NCBI RefSeq assembly: GCF_018143015.1
Contig: NC_054746.1
Span: 42,288,201 to 42,352,200, forward strand
Length of the DNA stretch: 64,000 nucleotides
Origin: Lytechinus variegatus
Lineage: Eukaryota; Echinodermata; Echinoidea; Temnopleuroida; Toxopneustidae
Direction: 5' to 3'
The position numbers were made by a program, and so were the translations under genes. Positions 11,987 through 23,805 of this stretch are shown one piece after another. The notes under the pieces are model-generated. The model saw nothing but the letters and a program-made list of their open reading frames with translations, was not told the DNA's origin and ran no database searches. Position 1 is the stretch's first letter. Each line of letters starts with the position of its first letter.

Positions 11987-12200
11987 TGACCTTTGACTTT
12001 GGTCATGTGACCTGAAACTCAAGCAGGATGTTCAGTCATATTTGATTACCCTTATGTCCAAGTTTCATAAACTAGGCCCATATACTTTCTAAGTTATGAT
12101 GACATTTCAAAAACTTAACCTTGGTTAAGATTTCAATATTGACGCCGCCGCTGTCGGAAAAGCGGTGCCTATAGTCTTGCTCTGCTATTTCAGATGGTTC
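11987..12200 (+). repeat. Dispersed GACCTTTGACC repeat, part 3 with GCC-rich tail
   Basis: The host repeat resumes directly after the TTAA chain. It ends with a GCCGCCGCTGTCGGAAAAGC stretch and CTATAGTCTTGCTCTGC, the same tail found at 19,466-19,535 in the other copy. Confidence 0.7.
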
Positions 12201-12388
12201 CAGTTGATGTATAATTTCTTTCTCACATAGTCTGACTTTAAATTTTTGTTTGAGAGATAACTGACATGTGCCATAACAGAAAATTTTTATTTGTGCCTGT
12301 TCAGTATACGCAAATGCTGTATGAGTTCCATGGTAAGGAGCTTACCTCTTGAGCACCGGGAGGGTAAACTTTCCTTTGGCAGTGGAAC

Positions 12389-13149
12389 TTAACCCTAAAA
12401 AGAAGGGGGGGGGCTGATTCCGCCCCCCTCCCTCGACATTTTCACGATAAATCCGCCGCACAAAATTTTTTGACCGCGTGGCTCACTGGACTTTTTACTT
12501 TCAAGTTTCGCGCAACTTTTGAGACCAAAATTGTGACCCCCGCGTATACGGTTCCGAAATTACGCAACATTTCGTAAGTGCATGCAGACCCAAAATTACT
12601 CAAAAAACGTGAATTTGTGTACAAATCCAATGCAAATAGTGTTTTAAGCCAAATTCATAAATATATCATTATTTTTCCTTTTACTGCTTAAAATAAATCA
12701 ATTTCATCTTTTTTATGGTCAAAATAATGTCCCCGAAAATTTCCATAGAAAAAACAATAAAAAACAAAAAGTCGAAAAACAAAGAAATACATAAGAAATT
12801 TAGAAAACAATAGAATACATAAGAAAATAAATGTGATGTTGAATTTATTTAAAAATAAATTTGATCAGATGCCTATCTCGAGTATGTGAAACAAAAATTT
12901 GGATTTCAGCGGCATTATTTTATTAATTAGAGCAAACTTATGATTTTACGCATAAATTAGCATAATTAATGAGACATGAGTTTTTTGGCAGAATTTGATG
13001 TTATAGTCTTGTAGATAATGCCATGGGTAATGCGTGTGCCAATTTTTGTCGCGATTGCGCGATCGACCGCTGAGATCATAAGGGGGGCTGAATCAGCCCC
13101 CCCCCCAGTCTTCTTAGGCGTAGAAATAGCCCAGTCTATTTAGAGTTAA
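12389..13149 (-). mobile_element. Complete TTAA MITE, family M1, opposite orientation
   Basis: The left end is TTAA-CCCTAAAAAGAAGGG; the right end is CCCAGTCTATTTAGAG-TTAA. Relative to the copy at 6454 it is reverse complemented almost base for base over the interior. Together they form a pair of inverted M1 copies about 5 kb apart. Non-coding. Confidence 0.85.
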
Positions 13150-13450
13150 ATCATTACCTACTTCAGGTACCAACTCTCTATCAATCATTGTGCATTTATC
13201 TCTTCTAAATGTAGATACATGTAGGTGATCAAACTCATGTGAAGATACACCCTGGAAATTATCCCCATATCCAATGTGGAAAAATATAGGTACATTGTAA
13301 TATCACAAAAACACATAATTCAAGTGGCTTCCATATAGACATACAGCTTTTGAGTCCTGGACAAACAAACTCATTCCAAATTGGTATGAATACAGTGTAT
13401 GTTCATACAGACCTAACATGCAAAGTATTCTTCACGTGACGCTGGATATC

Positions 13451-13744
13451 CTATGGTAATTTGTTTGTTTTAGTGAGACTGTAGGGGAAAGAAATGACTT
13501 CTTGAAGAGAGACTTCTCCCGTGTACGGCTGACCCTTCTGTCCTCGAACTGATGTGGTAGGCGATATCCACGTGGACGTTTCTGATCCCGAGTACTAATG
13601 CAGCTTCACACTGTCTCCAGTCATTTTTAACACTTTGCTCACTCGCGGCCATTCATTACTGAACTCTTCTAAGTAGACTGCAACCGTATCTCCCAGTTTT
13701 AATAATGGATGTTGAGGCCTTTTCTGCTTAGTACCTAGATGGAC
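13451..13744 (-). pseudogene. Last coding exon of a decayed transposase-like gene
   Basis: After a clear acceptor (AATATTTCAG) the minus strand reads VHLGTKQKRP, then LGDTVAVYLEEF and WPRVSKV. It continues past an in-frame TAG (13,597-13,595) to GSETSTWISP and LTKTNKLP before a terminal TAG at 13,453-13,451. The internal TAG lies where TGG (Trp) would suit the surrounding W/Y-rich pattern. This looks like the C-terminal segment of large multicopy transposase-like families I remember from echinoderm and cnidarian gene sets; that link is from memory. Open on both sides of the stop, it is best read as a broken exon, or an intact one carrying an assembly error. Confidence 0.6.
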
Positions 13745-13995
13745 CTGAAATATTACAATGAGAAAAGTCTAAATATTTATTACAAAGGCAATACAAGTTA
13801 ACAGTGGTATAGCGCACATGAACATATTATGGGATACAAGTGATTAATTCTGAGTGTTTGGAATCCCAGCTATGGGTTAACTTTCTTCAGCAAGAAATTG
13901 AACCACATTATGCTGCAATCAACCCAAATTAAGGAAAGTGGGTACTGGCAGGATTAATTTGGCTACTTTTACACATTTACCGGGTACTTACCGCT

Positions 13996-14683
13996 TAAAC
14001 AGGTTGTTGTTCATAATTTGTTTTTGCCCTCTCAACATCTTTCATGAAAAATCTGTTACTAGAAAATATTGTGCTGCGATGTTTCATGACTTATTTCCTT
14101 TAATAAGCCTCGTGCAACTTTTAAGACAAAATTACGATGTTACGTAAACATTAAGTGTATGTAAGAACAAAATTTGCTTAAAAATGTGATTTCATGTACA
14201 AATCAAATGCAAATTCTGCATGCAGCTAACATTAATAAATGTATCACGATTTTTATTTTTACTGATTAAAAGCAATAGAATTCATGTTAGTTATGACTGA
14301 AAAAAATTGCAGATGATTTCCAATGAAAAACAATGAAAAACAGTAGTTTTAAAAATTTCCATTTTTAAACCATTTCATAATAATCCTGTCTAGACTGCCC
14401 AGATCAAAATTTAGCAGTTTTGTGGGTATTTTTAAAGATTCACAGCCAACTTATGATTAAATGTATTAATTACGGTAACATATTTAATTGATTAAACATA
14501 AATTTGAATTAAGTTTAGTACAAATGACAATCAAATTGTGGAGATTACTTCTTGCGTGTGTGCATGCAAATTTTTGTCGCGATCAAGCGGAATGAACATC
14601 CGAGGTTTGAAGGGGGAAAGCAAAAACAGGTCTGTCTCCCCGGGCTATGCCATTCTAAATTAGCCCAGGCGAAATAGGGTTAA
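13996..14683 (-). mobile_element. Degenerate M1 MITE copy
   Basis: The right end AAATTAGCCCAGGCG...TAGGG-TTAA (TTAA at 14,680-14,683) and interior blocks matching the 12,389 copy identify it. The left terminus is eroded and placed only approximately. It lies in an intron of the decayed gene. Confidence 0.55.
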
Positions 14684-14855
14684 GATAATAAACATAATTA
14701 AATGGAACATTGTCAAAGAATAGCGGCCCAATATTGAGAAAAATATTGTCCTGAATTCATATGTCATATTTTCAGTGATACTTGATAACTATTTGTTTTT
14801 CTATAATTCATGGAATAAGAATGTACACTTTTTTTTGTATTGAAAATGCAAAAAC

Positions 14856-15285
14856 TTAATCCTAAAGGGGGGGGGGCTTTCCCAGACAATTTTACATTAT
14901 ATCTGTAACATGAAAAGCTGGTGCTGACTCATTCTAAGAAAGTTTTTTTCAAGTCTCGCTAAACTTTTGAAACCAAATTTGCAACCCCTTAGTCAGCGCA
15001 CAACATTTGTAAAGTGTGCATCAGGCCCAAAACTGCTCCAAAACAAGATTTCCTCTACAGATCCAATGCAAATTGTGATGTAATGCCAAATCAATAAATA
15101 TATCACCATTTCTACATTTTCTGATTACCAGTAAAAGTGATAATATTTTCTTTATATTCTGAATAAATTGCAGATGATGTCCATCGAAGATGCAAAACAA
15201 AAAGTTGAAAAAAACAAAGATTTTACATAATAAATTAAAAAAAAAAAAACATCAGAAAAAAATTTAATATCAATTTTTAGCTCAT
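14856..15285 (-). mobile_element. Truncated M1 MITE, left half
   Basis: It starts TTAA-TCCTAAAGG followed by a G run. It then follows the M1 interior (TCCAATGCAAATTGTG, then the A-rich AAAACAAAAAGTTG block) before losing similarity in a long A run. The other terminus is not seen. Confidence 0.55.
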
Positions 15286-15299
15286 TACTCTTTGCCTGT

Positions 15300-15882
15300 T
15301 AATATATCATTTGCTGTTTACAGTACCAATTTTCTAGCTACAACAATGACTGAAAAGAAAGGAAAGTTGCTTTCGCTGTGACTGTATGACTTTTTTCCGT
15401 TTAACCTGCACAATACTGATACATAGATCACATGGTTCTCTATGCAATGTTGCTTCCAAACTGTATTTGTTTTCAAAATTAGAAAAGATAATCATTCTCT
15501 ACTTATTAAAACAAAAAAGCTTCATGAAATTTCTGATAGAAATAGGAATTGCAAATTCTAGAATACATTCTGTTAGATTACATGATGGACATCCAGGATT
15601 ACATATGGTGTTGAATGTTCTCATCCCTGCAACTTTTGCGTACCACTGAAATGTGAATTTAAATTGCCTCAACATTGTATCTCTGCATATACTTTGAAAA
15701 TACCACATTTACACAAAAGAAGAGGGAAGAAAGATGGCAAGTGAATAAAGATTGATAATTGTGGAGGCTAGTCTTCCGGGCTGACATCCATGACATATAA
15801 ATGATACTTATCCTGGAAGACTGTGATGATTAAATCTAAATACATGTACATATACACTATTAAATATTTCATTGAAACTTAC
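15300..15882. other. Intron-like DNA where a central exon is expected
   Basis: Exon 16,004-15,883 ends in phase 2 and the final exon starts in phase 0, so at least one exon is missing between them. I looked at 15,490-15,655 on the minus strand, where an acceptor CACATTTCAG exists, but joining there gives a stop within about ten codons. No convincing exon was found; the central part of the gene is probably deleted or too diverged. Confidence 0.4.
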
Positions 15883-16004
15883 TTTTGCTGGAAAAGGTGT
15901 GACTCTCTTTCTTGCAGTAAAGTTTGTCTCTCTTCTCTGCCAGTTGTCTTCTCTAGGCAAGATTTCAGTTTGGTGCATATGTCGCATTTCAAAAACCGGT
16001 TCAC
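15883..16004 (-). pseudogene. Exon of the decayed transposase-like gene (Cys pair region)
   Basis: The minus strand reads acceptor TTCATTCCAG, then an open 122-base exon starting VNRFLKCDICTKLK and ending SHLFQQ, then donor GTAAGT. The CxxC pair (CDIC) following a basic/hydrophobic stretch, then a Lys/Glu-rich helix-like region, could be a zinc-binding knuckle. The exon starts in phase 0, which exactly fits the phase-0 end of the exon at 17,304-17,031: spliced, the two read SHVTIPK|VNRFLKCDIC. It ends in phase 2. No disabling change is seen inside it. Confidence 0.65.
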
Positions 16005-16297
16005 CTGGAATGAACAAATAAAGAGAAAAATTACACAATGTATATTTTCTTAGTTTTTCGAGGAACAGTAGTTAACATCATCATAGTTGGGTGCTATACC
16101 ATTGTAGCAGCTGCACTGCTAAAGCCAGCAAAGTATGCTCTATTATTGTAGATCACCTAAAGACCTGTGTTTATGTTGGGGAATACATAGTCAAGTATAT
16201 CAAATCTACTTGGTCTCAAAACAGCTTCATGAAATGTGATAGAAATAGGAAGTTATTTCAAATTTTTCAATAAAATGCAAAATCTCTGGTTTTATGA

Positions 16298-16972
16298 TTA
16301 ACCCTATGATTCAGATTTCCCCTCAACATTTTTTTGTGATATATCTGCCATGCGAAATTTTCTGACTGCGCCATTGACTAAATTTTTATTTTTAAGTCTC
16401 ACACAACTTTTGAGAATAAACTTGCAACCCCTGAATACATGGTTCCAAAATTACCCAATATTTTGTAAGTGCATACAAACCCCAAAACATGAATTTTTGT
16501 TCAAATCCAATGCAAATAGTGTTTTTAGCCCAAATTTATAAAAATGTATTACCAACTTTCCTTTCACTGATTAAACATAATAAATATCATGTTGTCCATG
16601 ATCAGTGTAATAAAGATTTCCATCATAAAAATCAATAAAAAACAAAGAAATCAATCAGAATTCTGGAAATGATATATACAAAAATAATAATTGCGATATT
16701 CAATAATTTTTAGCAAAATTTAAGGGCCTTATTTAGATAGTTAGAAGAAAGGTTTTTATTTTATGCATAAATTAGCATAATAAATTGGCAGTATTTATTA
16801 GCAACGTAATATTTTTGAAAATTAGATTTTACCTTTTTTTAGATTATGCCATGTGTAATGTGAGTGCAGATTTTCATTGCGATCAATGGCCAAGATCATA
16901 TGGGGGGAGTGGCTGAATCAGCCCCACCCCAGTCTTCTTAGGTATCGAAATAGCCCAGTTATTTATGGTTAA
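16298..16972 (-). mobile_element. M1 MITE copy in an intron of the decayed gene
   Basis: TTAA-CCCTATGATTCAG at the left and TAGCCCAGTTATTTATGG-TTAA at the right. The interior matches the 12,389 copy but is more diverged and about 85 bp shorter. Non-coding. Confidence 0.75.
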
Positions 16973-17030
16973 AGGTATAATAGTTAATATTAGTAAATAT
17001 ACAGTGCAAATACTCACGAGAATCACCTAC

Positions 17031-17304
17031 CTTTGGAATGGTAACATGAGACATTTCCATTCTCCATTTGCGGAAGAAGTATTGCTGACTACAAACAGAA
17101 CCTCCTTGCTCTTCTACATCCTCCTTCATAATCCGATACACATTTCCATGTATAAGGCATGAAGAAGATGGATTTTGTTGTTGGTTGGCAGTTTCTCTCC
17201 AAACTTATCGACAAATTCACTAAGCCACACCATTGACATCATCACAGACAAAGAACAAAGTCCTTTACGATGGTGATTTGATGGACGAGATGTCACCAAT
17301 CCTT
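17031..17304 (-). pseudogene. Exon of the decayed gene with a one-base deletion
   Basis: It is flanked by acceptor TAACCTTCAG and donor GTAGGT. The minus strand reads SRPSNHHRKGLCSLSV and then FVDKFGEKLPTNNKIH. A one-base loss after the KIH codons moves reading to a second frame, which then runs open through HGNVYRIMKEDVEEQ and RKWRMEMSHVTIPK to the donor. Counting bases, restoring one base makes the exon fit phase 1 in and phase 0 out, matching the next exon. The single frameshift is real decay or a sequencing error. Confidence 0.65.
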
Positions 17305-18244
17305 CTGAAGGTTAAATGAATACCGAGGTGGTACATTTAAAGCAAAGGAAACTATAAATATGTATCTTCTACAATATTATTATCAATAGAAACATAATCA
17401 TATTATTTCCTGAGCTAAATTTACACTGGTCACATGTACAACAATCACTATCGCTTTAAAATTGTGATCACTTTAAAATGTAATCAATTAATTCTGATTA
17501 CCTTTGATCCTTCAATCATATCCTGCCTCCACGTATTTGAACTTGGTAACACTTGTACATGTACTTGGTCATTTTTACCCTTTGAAATTCTATTTGGGTG
17601 AATTATCTACGTTCTAAATTCCAAGCCAAGCAATGGAAAGACCGAGTTAAGAAATAGGTGACCACATTTCTGGTGGTGAAATGTTGGGTGTACTAAATTT
17701 TGATATCCAAGGTCTTATATATGTCCAATTTCAATGCTTTAAAGTCCATTTTTTAGACCAGTATTTGTCGATAAATTTGATATTAATGCACCTTTCATTG
17801 TAAGGAGGATTTTGACTTTCTGTATCCCCACAATCAAGCCTCCTGCAGTTGTCTTATCATATCAGCACTCCTCTTCATTACATGTACATGTATCTTTCTT
17901 TCCAGCATGCACATATAACAATAAGTTAAGGACTTGTTTAAGATTAAAACAAGCAGACTCCCCTTCCCCATCTCCTAAATGAGCACAGAGACCCATTTTT
18001 CACATTGAATTTGTGCTTGAATAATTGTAATGTTTGGGAAAAGACATCTGTGACTATCAAGTGAACCAAAAAATTGTCCTCTAAAAGCTTGCTGGGTTTA
18101 GCTCCTGCACCAATGATAATAGCAGAACCAGATCCTAAGAGACAACATGTAAAACTATAATCCCTTATAAATAAATTAAGTGAAAAAAAAGAAAGTTTAA
18201 AGTACGTATGATGATTTAATTTTACAAGAATGGTACTAGTCATG

Positions 18245-18850
18245 TTAAAGGACAAGTCCACCCCAATTAAAACTTGATTAGAATAAAAAGAGAAAATCCA
18301 CAAGCAAACACTGAAAATTTCATCAAAATCGGATGTAAAATAAGAAAGCAATGACACTTTAAAGTTTCGCTTCATTTCACAAAACAGTTATATGCACATC
18401 TTGGTCAGTATGCAAATGAGGGAACTGATCACATCACTCACTCACTATTTCTTTTGTATTTTATTATATGAAAAATGAAATATTTTGATTTTCTCATCAT
18501 TGTCATGTGAAATGAAGTTTCACTCCTCCCTGAACACATGGAATTCCATTATTTTAACATTTTGTGCTTCAGGCAAGGAGGTCCTAATTGTCACAAATTC
18601 GTAAAAATTGAAATATTGTATAATTCAAACAATAAAAAACAAAAGAAATAGTGAGTGACATCATCGACTCTCTCATTTGGATGTAACTGGCTCGTTCATA
18701 TAACTATTTTGTTGAAAAAAGCGAAACTTTAAAATGTCATAACTTTCTTCTTTTACATCCGATTTTGATGAAATTTTCAGCATTGTGTTTGTCTGATTTT
18801 TCTCTATTGATTCAAATCAACATTTTTCTGAGATGGACTTGACCTTTTAA
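18245..18850 (+). mobile_element. TTAA foldback MITE, family A
   Basis: TTAA-AGGACAAGTCCACCCC at the left and GAGATGGACTTGACCT-TTAA at the right, about 606 bp. Same orientation as the 11,385 copy. The 143-residue minus-strand open frame across its left end (17,944-18,375) is partly inside the element and I do not support it. Confidence 0.85.
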
Positions 18851-18872
18851 GGATACCTCTTGAAACATTTAC

Positions 18873-19032
18873 CTGCTAACCCTGACTCCATCTTCCATAA
18901 GCGGGTCATAGTAATCCCAAGGATGAGTCTCCATCCATGTTTACAAAGTTGTGATGTTCAATAAGGTACTGCAAAATCCATAGCCTCTGATCTGCTAGAG
19001 TCTTGTTCTGAAATCCTCTGCGGGCCTTGCAT
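18873..19032 (-). pseudogene. Exon of the decayed gene with frame disruption
   Basis: The minus strand reads CKARRGFQNKTLADQRLW and LQYLIEHHNFVN, then a frameshift, then WMETHPWDYYDPLMEDG and RVS up to a GTAAAT donor. Both halves are coding-like, with W, Y, D and charged residues, but lie in different frames. The join to the next exon needs a further one-base adjustment at the splice. Its position between the 22,112-22,022 and 17,304-17,031 exons fits one gene read right to left. Confidence 0.5.
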
Positions 19033-19139
19033 CTATTCTTTATATCTTATGAAGACAATAACTTCTGCAGCATTTCATTCTCAGTATTGCCGCTAATTCC
19101 AGACAGGCTGCATTTCGCTCTGTAAAATCATCAAAAACA

Positions 19140-19540
19140 TCAGGGCATGAATGTACCAGGATGTTCAGTAATACTTTATCCACCTTATGTCCAAGTTTCA
19201 TGAACTAGGTCCATATATTTTCTTAAGTTATGATGACATTTCAAAAACTTAACCTCAGGTTAAGATTTTGATGTTGATTCCCCCATCATGGTCTAAGTTC
19301 ATTGACCCTAAATGACCTTTGACCTTGGTCATGTGACATGAAACTCTAATAGGATGTTCAGTAATACTTGATTGACCTTATGGCCAAGTTTCATGAACTA
19401 GGTCCATATACTTTCTAAGTTATGATGTCATTTCAAAAACTTAACCTCAGGTTAAGATTTGATGTTGACGCCGCCGCCACCGCCGCCGCAGTCGGAAAAG
19501 CGGCGCCTATAGTCTCACTCTGCTATGCAGGTGAGACAAA
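19140..19540 (+). repeat. Dispersed GACCTTTGACC repeat with GCC-rich tail
   Basis: Two degenerate units (AAGTTTCATGAACTAGGTCC and TGACCTTTGACCTTGG) are followed by GACGCCGCCGCCACCGCC, GTCGGAAAAGCGGCGCC and CTCTGCTATGCAGGTGAG. Same family and orientation as 5950-7629 and 11,987-12,200. The open frame starting at 19,422 begins inside this repeat. Confidence 0.7.
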
Positions 19541-19790
19541 AACCAAGGACAATGCAGATTTTGTGTATAATTGCACTCAATTCAACACATTCAATGAGAA
19601 ATGTATAAAAGTAAATGCTCATTTGTGGCAAAGGGCACTAGATCTATATGGTTGTTGCCATGATTTTGAAGATTGGCAGGAGCATTTTCTGTGCATTATT
19701 GAACCTTTCTCAGTGTACCTGCTGAATGAGCACAATTGTACAGAAAGTCTGAACAGGCCTTGGCTATTCAGGCAGGATAGTATACATTAA
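19541..19790 (+). other. Open frame downstream of the repeat, doubtful
   Basis: A plus-strand frame continues from the dispersed repeat for about 83 codons (NADFVYNCTQFNTFN, LWQRALDLYGCCHDFEDWQ) to a TAA at 19,788-19,790. The composition is not absurd for protein, but the frame enters from a repeat, no splice acceptor or promoter is evident, and no domain is recognised. It could be a remnant exon. Confidence 0.15.
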
Positions 19791-19879
19791 GTTTTTACTA
19801 TTTTGAATTCCTTTTTTTTATATTTTTTTTTGTTCTGGAGTACCATTATTGCTGCGGGTGTACAGCTGCGTATAAAGTG

Positions 19880-20479
19880 TTAAAGGTCAAGTCCACCTCA
19901 GAAAAATGTTGATTTGAATCAATAGAGAAATATCAGACAAGCACTATGCTGAAAATTTCATCAAAATCGGATGTAAAATAAGAAAGTTATGACATTTCAA
20001 AGTTTCGCTTATTTTTAACAAAATAGTTATATGAACGAGCCAGTTACATCAAAATGAGAGAGTCGATGATGTCACTCACTCACTATTTCTTTTGTTTTTT
20101 ATTGTTTGAATTATACAATATTTCGATTTCTACGAATTTAACGGTAAGGACCTCCTTGCCTGAAGCACAAAATGTTAAAATAACGGAATTCCACGTGTTC
20201 AGGGAGGAATGAAACTTCATTTCACATGACAATGACAAGAAAATTAAAATATTTCATATTCATATAATAAAATACAAAAGAAATAGTGAGTGACGTCATC
20301 AGTTCCTCATTTGCATACCGACCGAGATGTGCAGGTTTTTGTGAAATGAAGCGAAACTTTAAAATGCCATAACTTTCTTATTTTACATCCAATTTTGATG
20401 AAATTTTCAGTGTCATGCTTGTTCAATTTTTCTCTTTTTATTCAAATCAAGCTTTTATTGGGGTGGACTTGTCCTTTAA
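19880..20479 (-). mobile_element. TTAA foldback MITE, family A, reversed
   Basis: It begins TTAA-AGGTCAAGTCCACCTC and ends GGGGTGGACTTGTCCT-TTAA, the reverse orientation of the copy at 18,245. The two copies, about 1 kb apart and inverted, could pair. Confidence 0.85.
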
Positions 20480-20999
20480 CCAATATAGGCTATATTGCAT
20501 GATCAACCAGTCTTAAACATATGATTTCAATTGTTTTGAGTAGATATGAAGGATTTTGTTTTGATGATATAACGTTGATAAAATCTTTCTAATTTGAGTA
20601 AAAAAATATTACTGCCACATGTCAATCATCTGTACATGTTTCAATGTAAGTTATTTAAAATCAATGATTTTTAAAAAATCATAGTGCAAGTGGAGTAGGG
20701 GGCGAGTGTTCATCACTTTATAGGCTATAATGCAATATTATCCTGATTTTAATGACATGATTTCAATTGTTTGGAGAGTAGATATGAAGGATTTATTCAT
20801 GTCTTGATGATATGAAGTTGATAAAATCTTTCAATTTTGATTACCGGTAAAAAGAAAATAGCCACAAATAAAAAAATTGTCAATCATTTGTACACGTTTC
20901 AATGGAAGTGATTTAAATCATGATTTAAATCAAAGTGATTTAAATTAGCCAACCCTGACCCTTTCACAATCAATAATAGCAGAAAACATTAACAAAAGA
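20480..20999. other. Diverged intron-like duplication, no gene
   Basis: A segment with TGATTTCAATTGTTTTGAGTA, GATATGAAGGATTT and GATATAACGTTGATAAAATC at about 20,520-20,600 recurs in diverged form at about 20,755-20,850. It is a local duplication with an offset of about 240 bp. Nothing coding is visible. Confidence 0.4.
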
Positions 21000-21235
21000 A
21001 AAATGTGCATACATTTATGTTAGCAATTGAAGGTCTTACATGTACATGTATGTGCTTTCAAAATGTTGTGTTATTTCTCAACCGCATACCCAGGCATCAC
21101 AAAAGATGTGCAATATTTAAAAGAAAAAGTCAGGGAGCAGCGCAGTAAAAAAATTGCGCAAAGCTCTGCATAGTGAAAAAAAAATTGTTGGGGACACCCT
21201 CCAAGTCCCCCCCCCCCCCCGTTAAATGCGAGTTA
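21000..21235 (+). mobile_element. Right-end fragment of an M1 MITE
   Basis: Blocks similar to 11,215-11,388 (ACCGCATACCCAGGCATCACA, CAGGGAGCAGCGCAGT, and a GGGGAC...CCTCC stretch with a C run) show a strongly diverged 3' part of the family. No intact terminus remains. Confidence 0.45.
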
Positions 21236-22021
21236 ACCTGAAATGACCTTAAAGTGATTGGTTAACATTGGTTTGACTTTAAAAAAATATGAGCTAGAAG
21301 GTCACACTTGTCACCTGTGTCTGTGATATGTTACAAAAATGAAGCCCAGAAAAAAATTGCGTTCGAAAATAATTATTTAGTGCTTCAAAAATTGAAATAT
21401 AAAGTGACCGGAAACACCATCTTAATTTTATCCCATACACTTATGTGTACTATTTAGGTGTCTATAAGACGCCTATTTACAAAATCGGGGTTTGCCTTGT
21501 AGTTTTAGCTTTTCATTCTCAATAATGGTTGTTTTCAGGGTTTATTAGTTCTAATACATGCACTTGTACACATGTTTCATCTTGGTTTTAGAATTTTTTA
21601 AATCGGCTGCTCACAAAGTTAAACAATACCTTTAAATTGTTATATTGTGACATGGACATAGTTTAAAATTAATTTCCCAAGTGTAGTGACAACATAAATA
21701 TGAAAATGCAATGACTACCAAATCAAGATTACTCTTGTCAGTCTAACATACGGTTAAATCTAGATTGACAGTTACAAATTAAGATTCCAATTGATTTATC
21801 AAACGACAAATGCTCTCATTCGTTCCTTAGCCCATAGTAGCTCATTTAATAACTACATGTAGGGTAGCCTCTCATGCAGTTCCAAAACCTGATCTCCCTG
21901 CGGGCCCTGCTGTTATCGTCATTACCTTACAAGTTACATTGTGGTTTGTACAGGTAAAAAAAATGGCAAAATGTAACATAAAATGATCATTATGTGAAAT
22001 TTTAATTTAAAAATAGCTTAC

Positions 22022-22112
22022 TTTTGCTGAAGTTCCTTCTACACGTACATGATACAGCTTCAGAGCAATGAGAGGAGTCAGACTCTGTCTCTATGTCAGC
22101 AAAACATACCAT
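22022..22112 (-). pseudogene. Candidate exon of the decayed gene (Ser/Cys-rich)
   Basis: Acceptor AAAACGTCAG, a 91-base open segment reading MVCFADIETESDSSHC and SEAVSCTCRRNFSK, and a GTAAGC donor. It has a clustered SCTC motif followed by basic residues. It is open without a stop, enters in phase 0 and leaves in phase 1. It does not join in phase to the exon at 25,147-25,064 (phase 1 out) or cleanly to 19,032-18,873, so intervening exons or more decay must be assumed. Confidence 0.45.
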
Positions 22113-23805
22113 CTGACGTTTTCTTCCTCAGGGTTGATCTTGAATAGATAAAATACAAATTAAAATCACTTATTAATACTTCAGTAGATCTCAGAACTGT
22201 TGAAAGAAGTCTAACAAAATTATTGCCTAAAGCTTCAGATCTACTGTATGGTTTAGTGGGCTTAATCATTCATTCAGAGATCCCTATGATATCAACTAGG
22301 TTTTGGTAACCTATTAACTAAGCATTCTAAAAACCTGCCTTAAACAATTTAAGGATAGATTTCCATTTGTATTTGCACTGATCTTAACCCCCTTGCCTTC
22401 AAACCTCTCAAAGAGCATTTTTCTACTGAACAAAAAAAGCATTATGATGCCATGGCCCTGGGAAGCAGAGGTGCTAGATTTGCCTTGGAGTGATTCATTT
22501 ATTATTCTCCACAGGCAGCACCCCTGGAATTCTGGAAGGTGCTATAAAATGGAGAAATATAACCAAATATTTTCTAAGAATTAATCATACAAATAAGTGT
22601 ATGAAATTAAGTAATATCCTTAAACTCACTTTAAATTTATGTAGCTTAGTGAAATGGTAATATTTGGGGAAATATCAATTTTGACATTGCTACAAAGTAC
22701 AAACCCCACAAAAATCACCAGAAATAAATTTTCAGTTGAATATGCCAACAGAAATAGGGGAAACTTAGCTTCATAATGATATATATATATATATTTGACA
22801 TCTCCCTTCTATGTCGTATTGCAATATATGTTTGAATTGTTTATGTGTATTTTTTTTCCAATATATTCGCCCACTTTATCATTTGTGTTTGTACAATTTA
22901 TATCATTTGTATGTACAGCCAGTGGAGGCCAAATTTCTCTGTATTTTATCATGGAGAGTCAAAAGGGGCTTAAACTTTTGATCCTAGCAGAATCTTCTTC
23001 GGAGGCAAAATGACAAACATATAAAGTGGAGCCAATTATCATGGATCAATAATAAATGAATCTGAATCTGAAGATATGAGTATTGGATGTTTTCAACATC
23101 ATTACCAAGAGAAGAACTTTGACTCCCACAGATGTTTACTTTTGACAAAAGAGGGATTAAATTTGGGAGTCTATTGAGGCACACTTACCCTCACACTATT
23201 GTACAAGGTGACAAAAAGAGGATTAGAACTCATTCAAATCAGCTTAGAGCAACTTTGACACAGTAATTAGGCACTTCCTGTCTTGATTGCAGAGAAGTAT
23301 CAATGAAAGGTTTTATCAAGTTTTAAATTTCCTTGAATACAAAATTAGGAAAATACTCTTGTTTTGCATTTCAGGAAGAACAAATTCCAAAATAATTTAG
23401 AGACAAATATCTGTCTAAATAATACTTTCAGAACATCAATATGGGTTTATTTGATACATCTATTTTGTTAATGGGTGGTCAATGGATACACAACTTAATG
23501 AATCTGGGTTTCTGTCAAATGATACACAAGACTATTCCCTTATTTTTTTTTTTGGAAATATTTCCATTCCTACTTTTCATACACTAATGATGCTAGTAGT
23601 AGTAGTAGTTGTATTACATGTTATCAGGCCAAATCATAAAATAAGGTTACTTCAGCAACTGGTGGGCTTAATCATTGACTTTAAAAAGGTAAATTAATAC
23701 AATACTAGCACATCAATGATGTGGAGCTCATCCGCCAACTCGCAAAGAAATTTAACGCAATTTTTAACTTCAGCCCAGTTGACAATGTAGTGAATTATAT
23801 TGGTG
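22113..23805. other. Intron-like DNA of the decayed gene
   Basis: AT-rich sequence with no firm gene. A 33-bp minus-strand segment (23,138-23,106), bounded by AG and GTAATG and reading VNICGSQSSSL in phase 1 to 1, could be a micro-exon but is too short to trust. A plus-strand run of about 30 codons near 22,385-22,487 (FKPLKEHFSTEQKKHYDAMA) is coding-like, but ends in TGA and has no splice context. Confidence 0.35.

Noticed and set aside
15490..15655. Additional exon of the decayed gene on the minus strand
   Set aside because: An acceptor exists, but joining in the required phase gives a stop within about ten codons and the translation has no family resemblance.
17944..18375. 143-residue minus-strand frame
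   Set aside because: Runs from unique AT-rich DNA into the terminus of a TTAA MITE; no splice or domain support.
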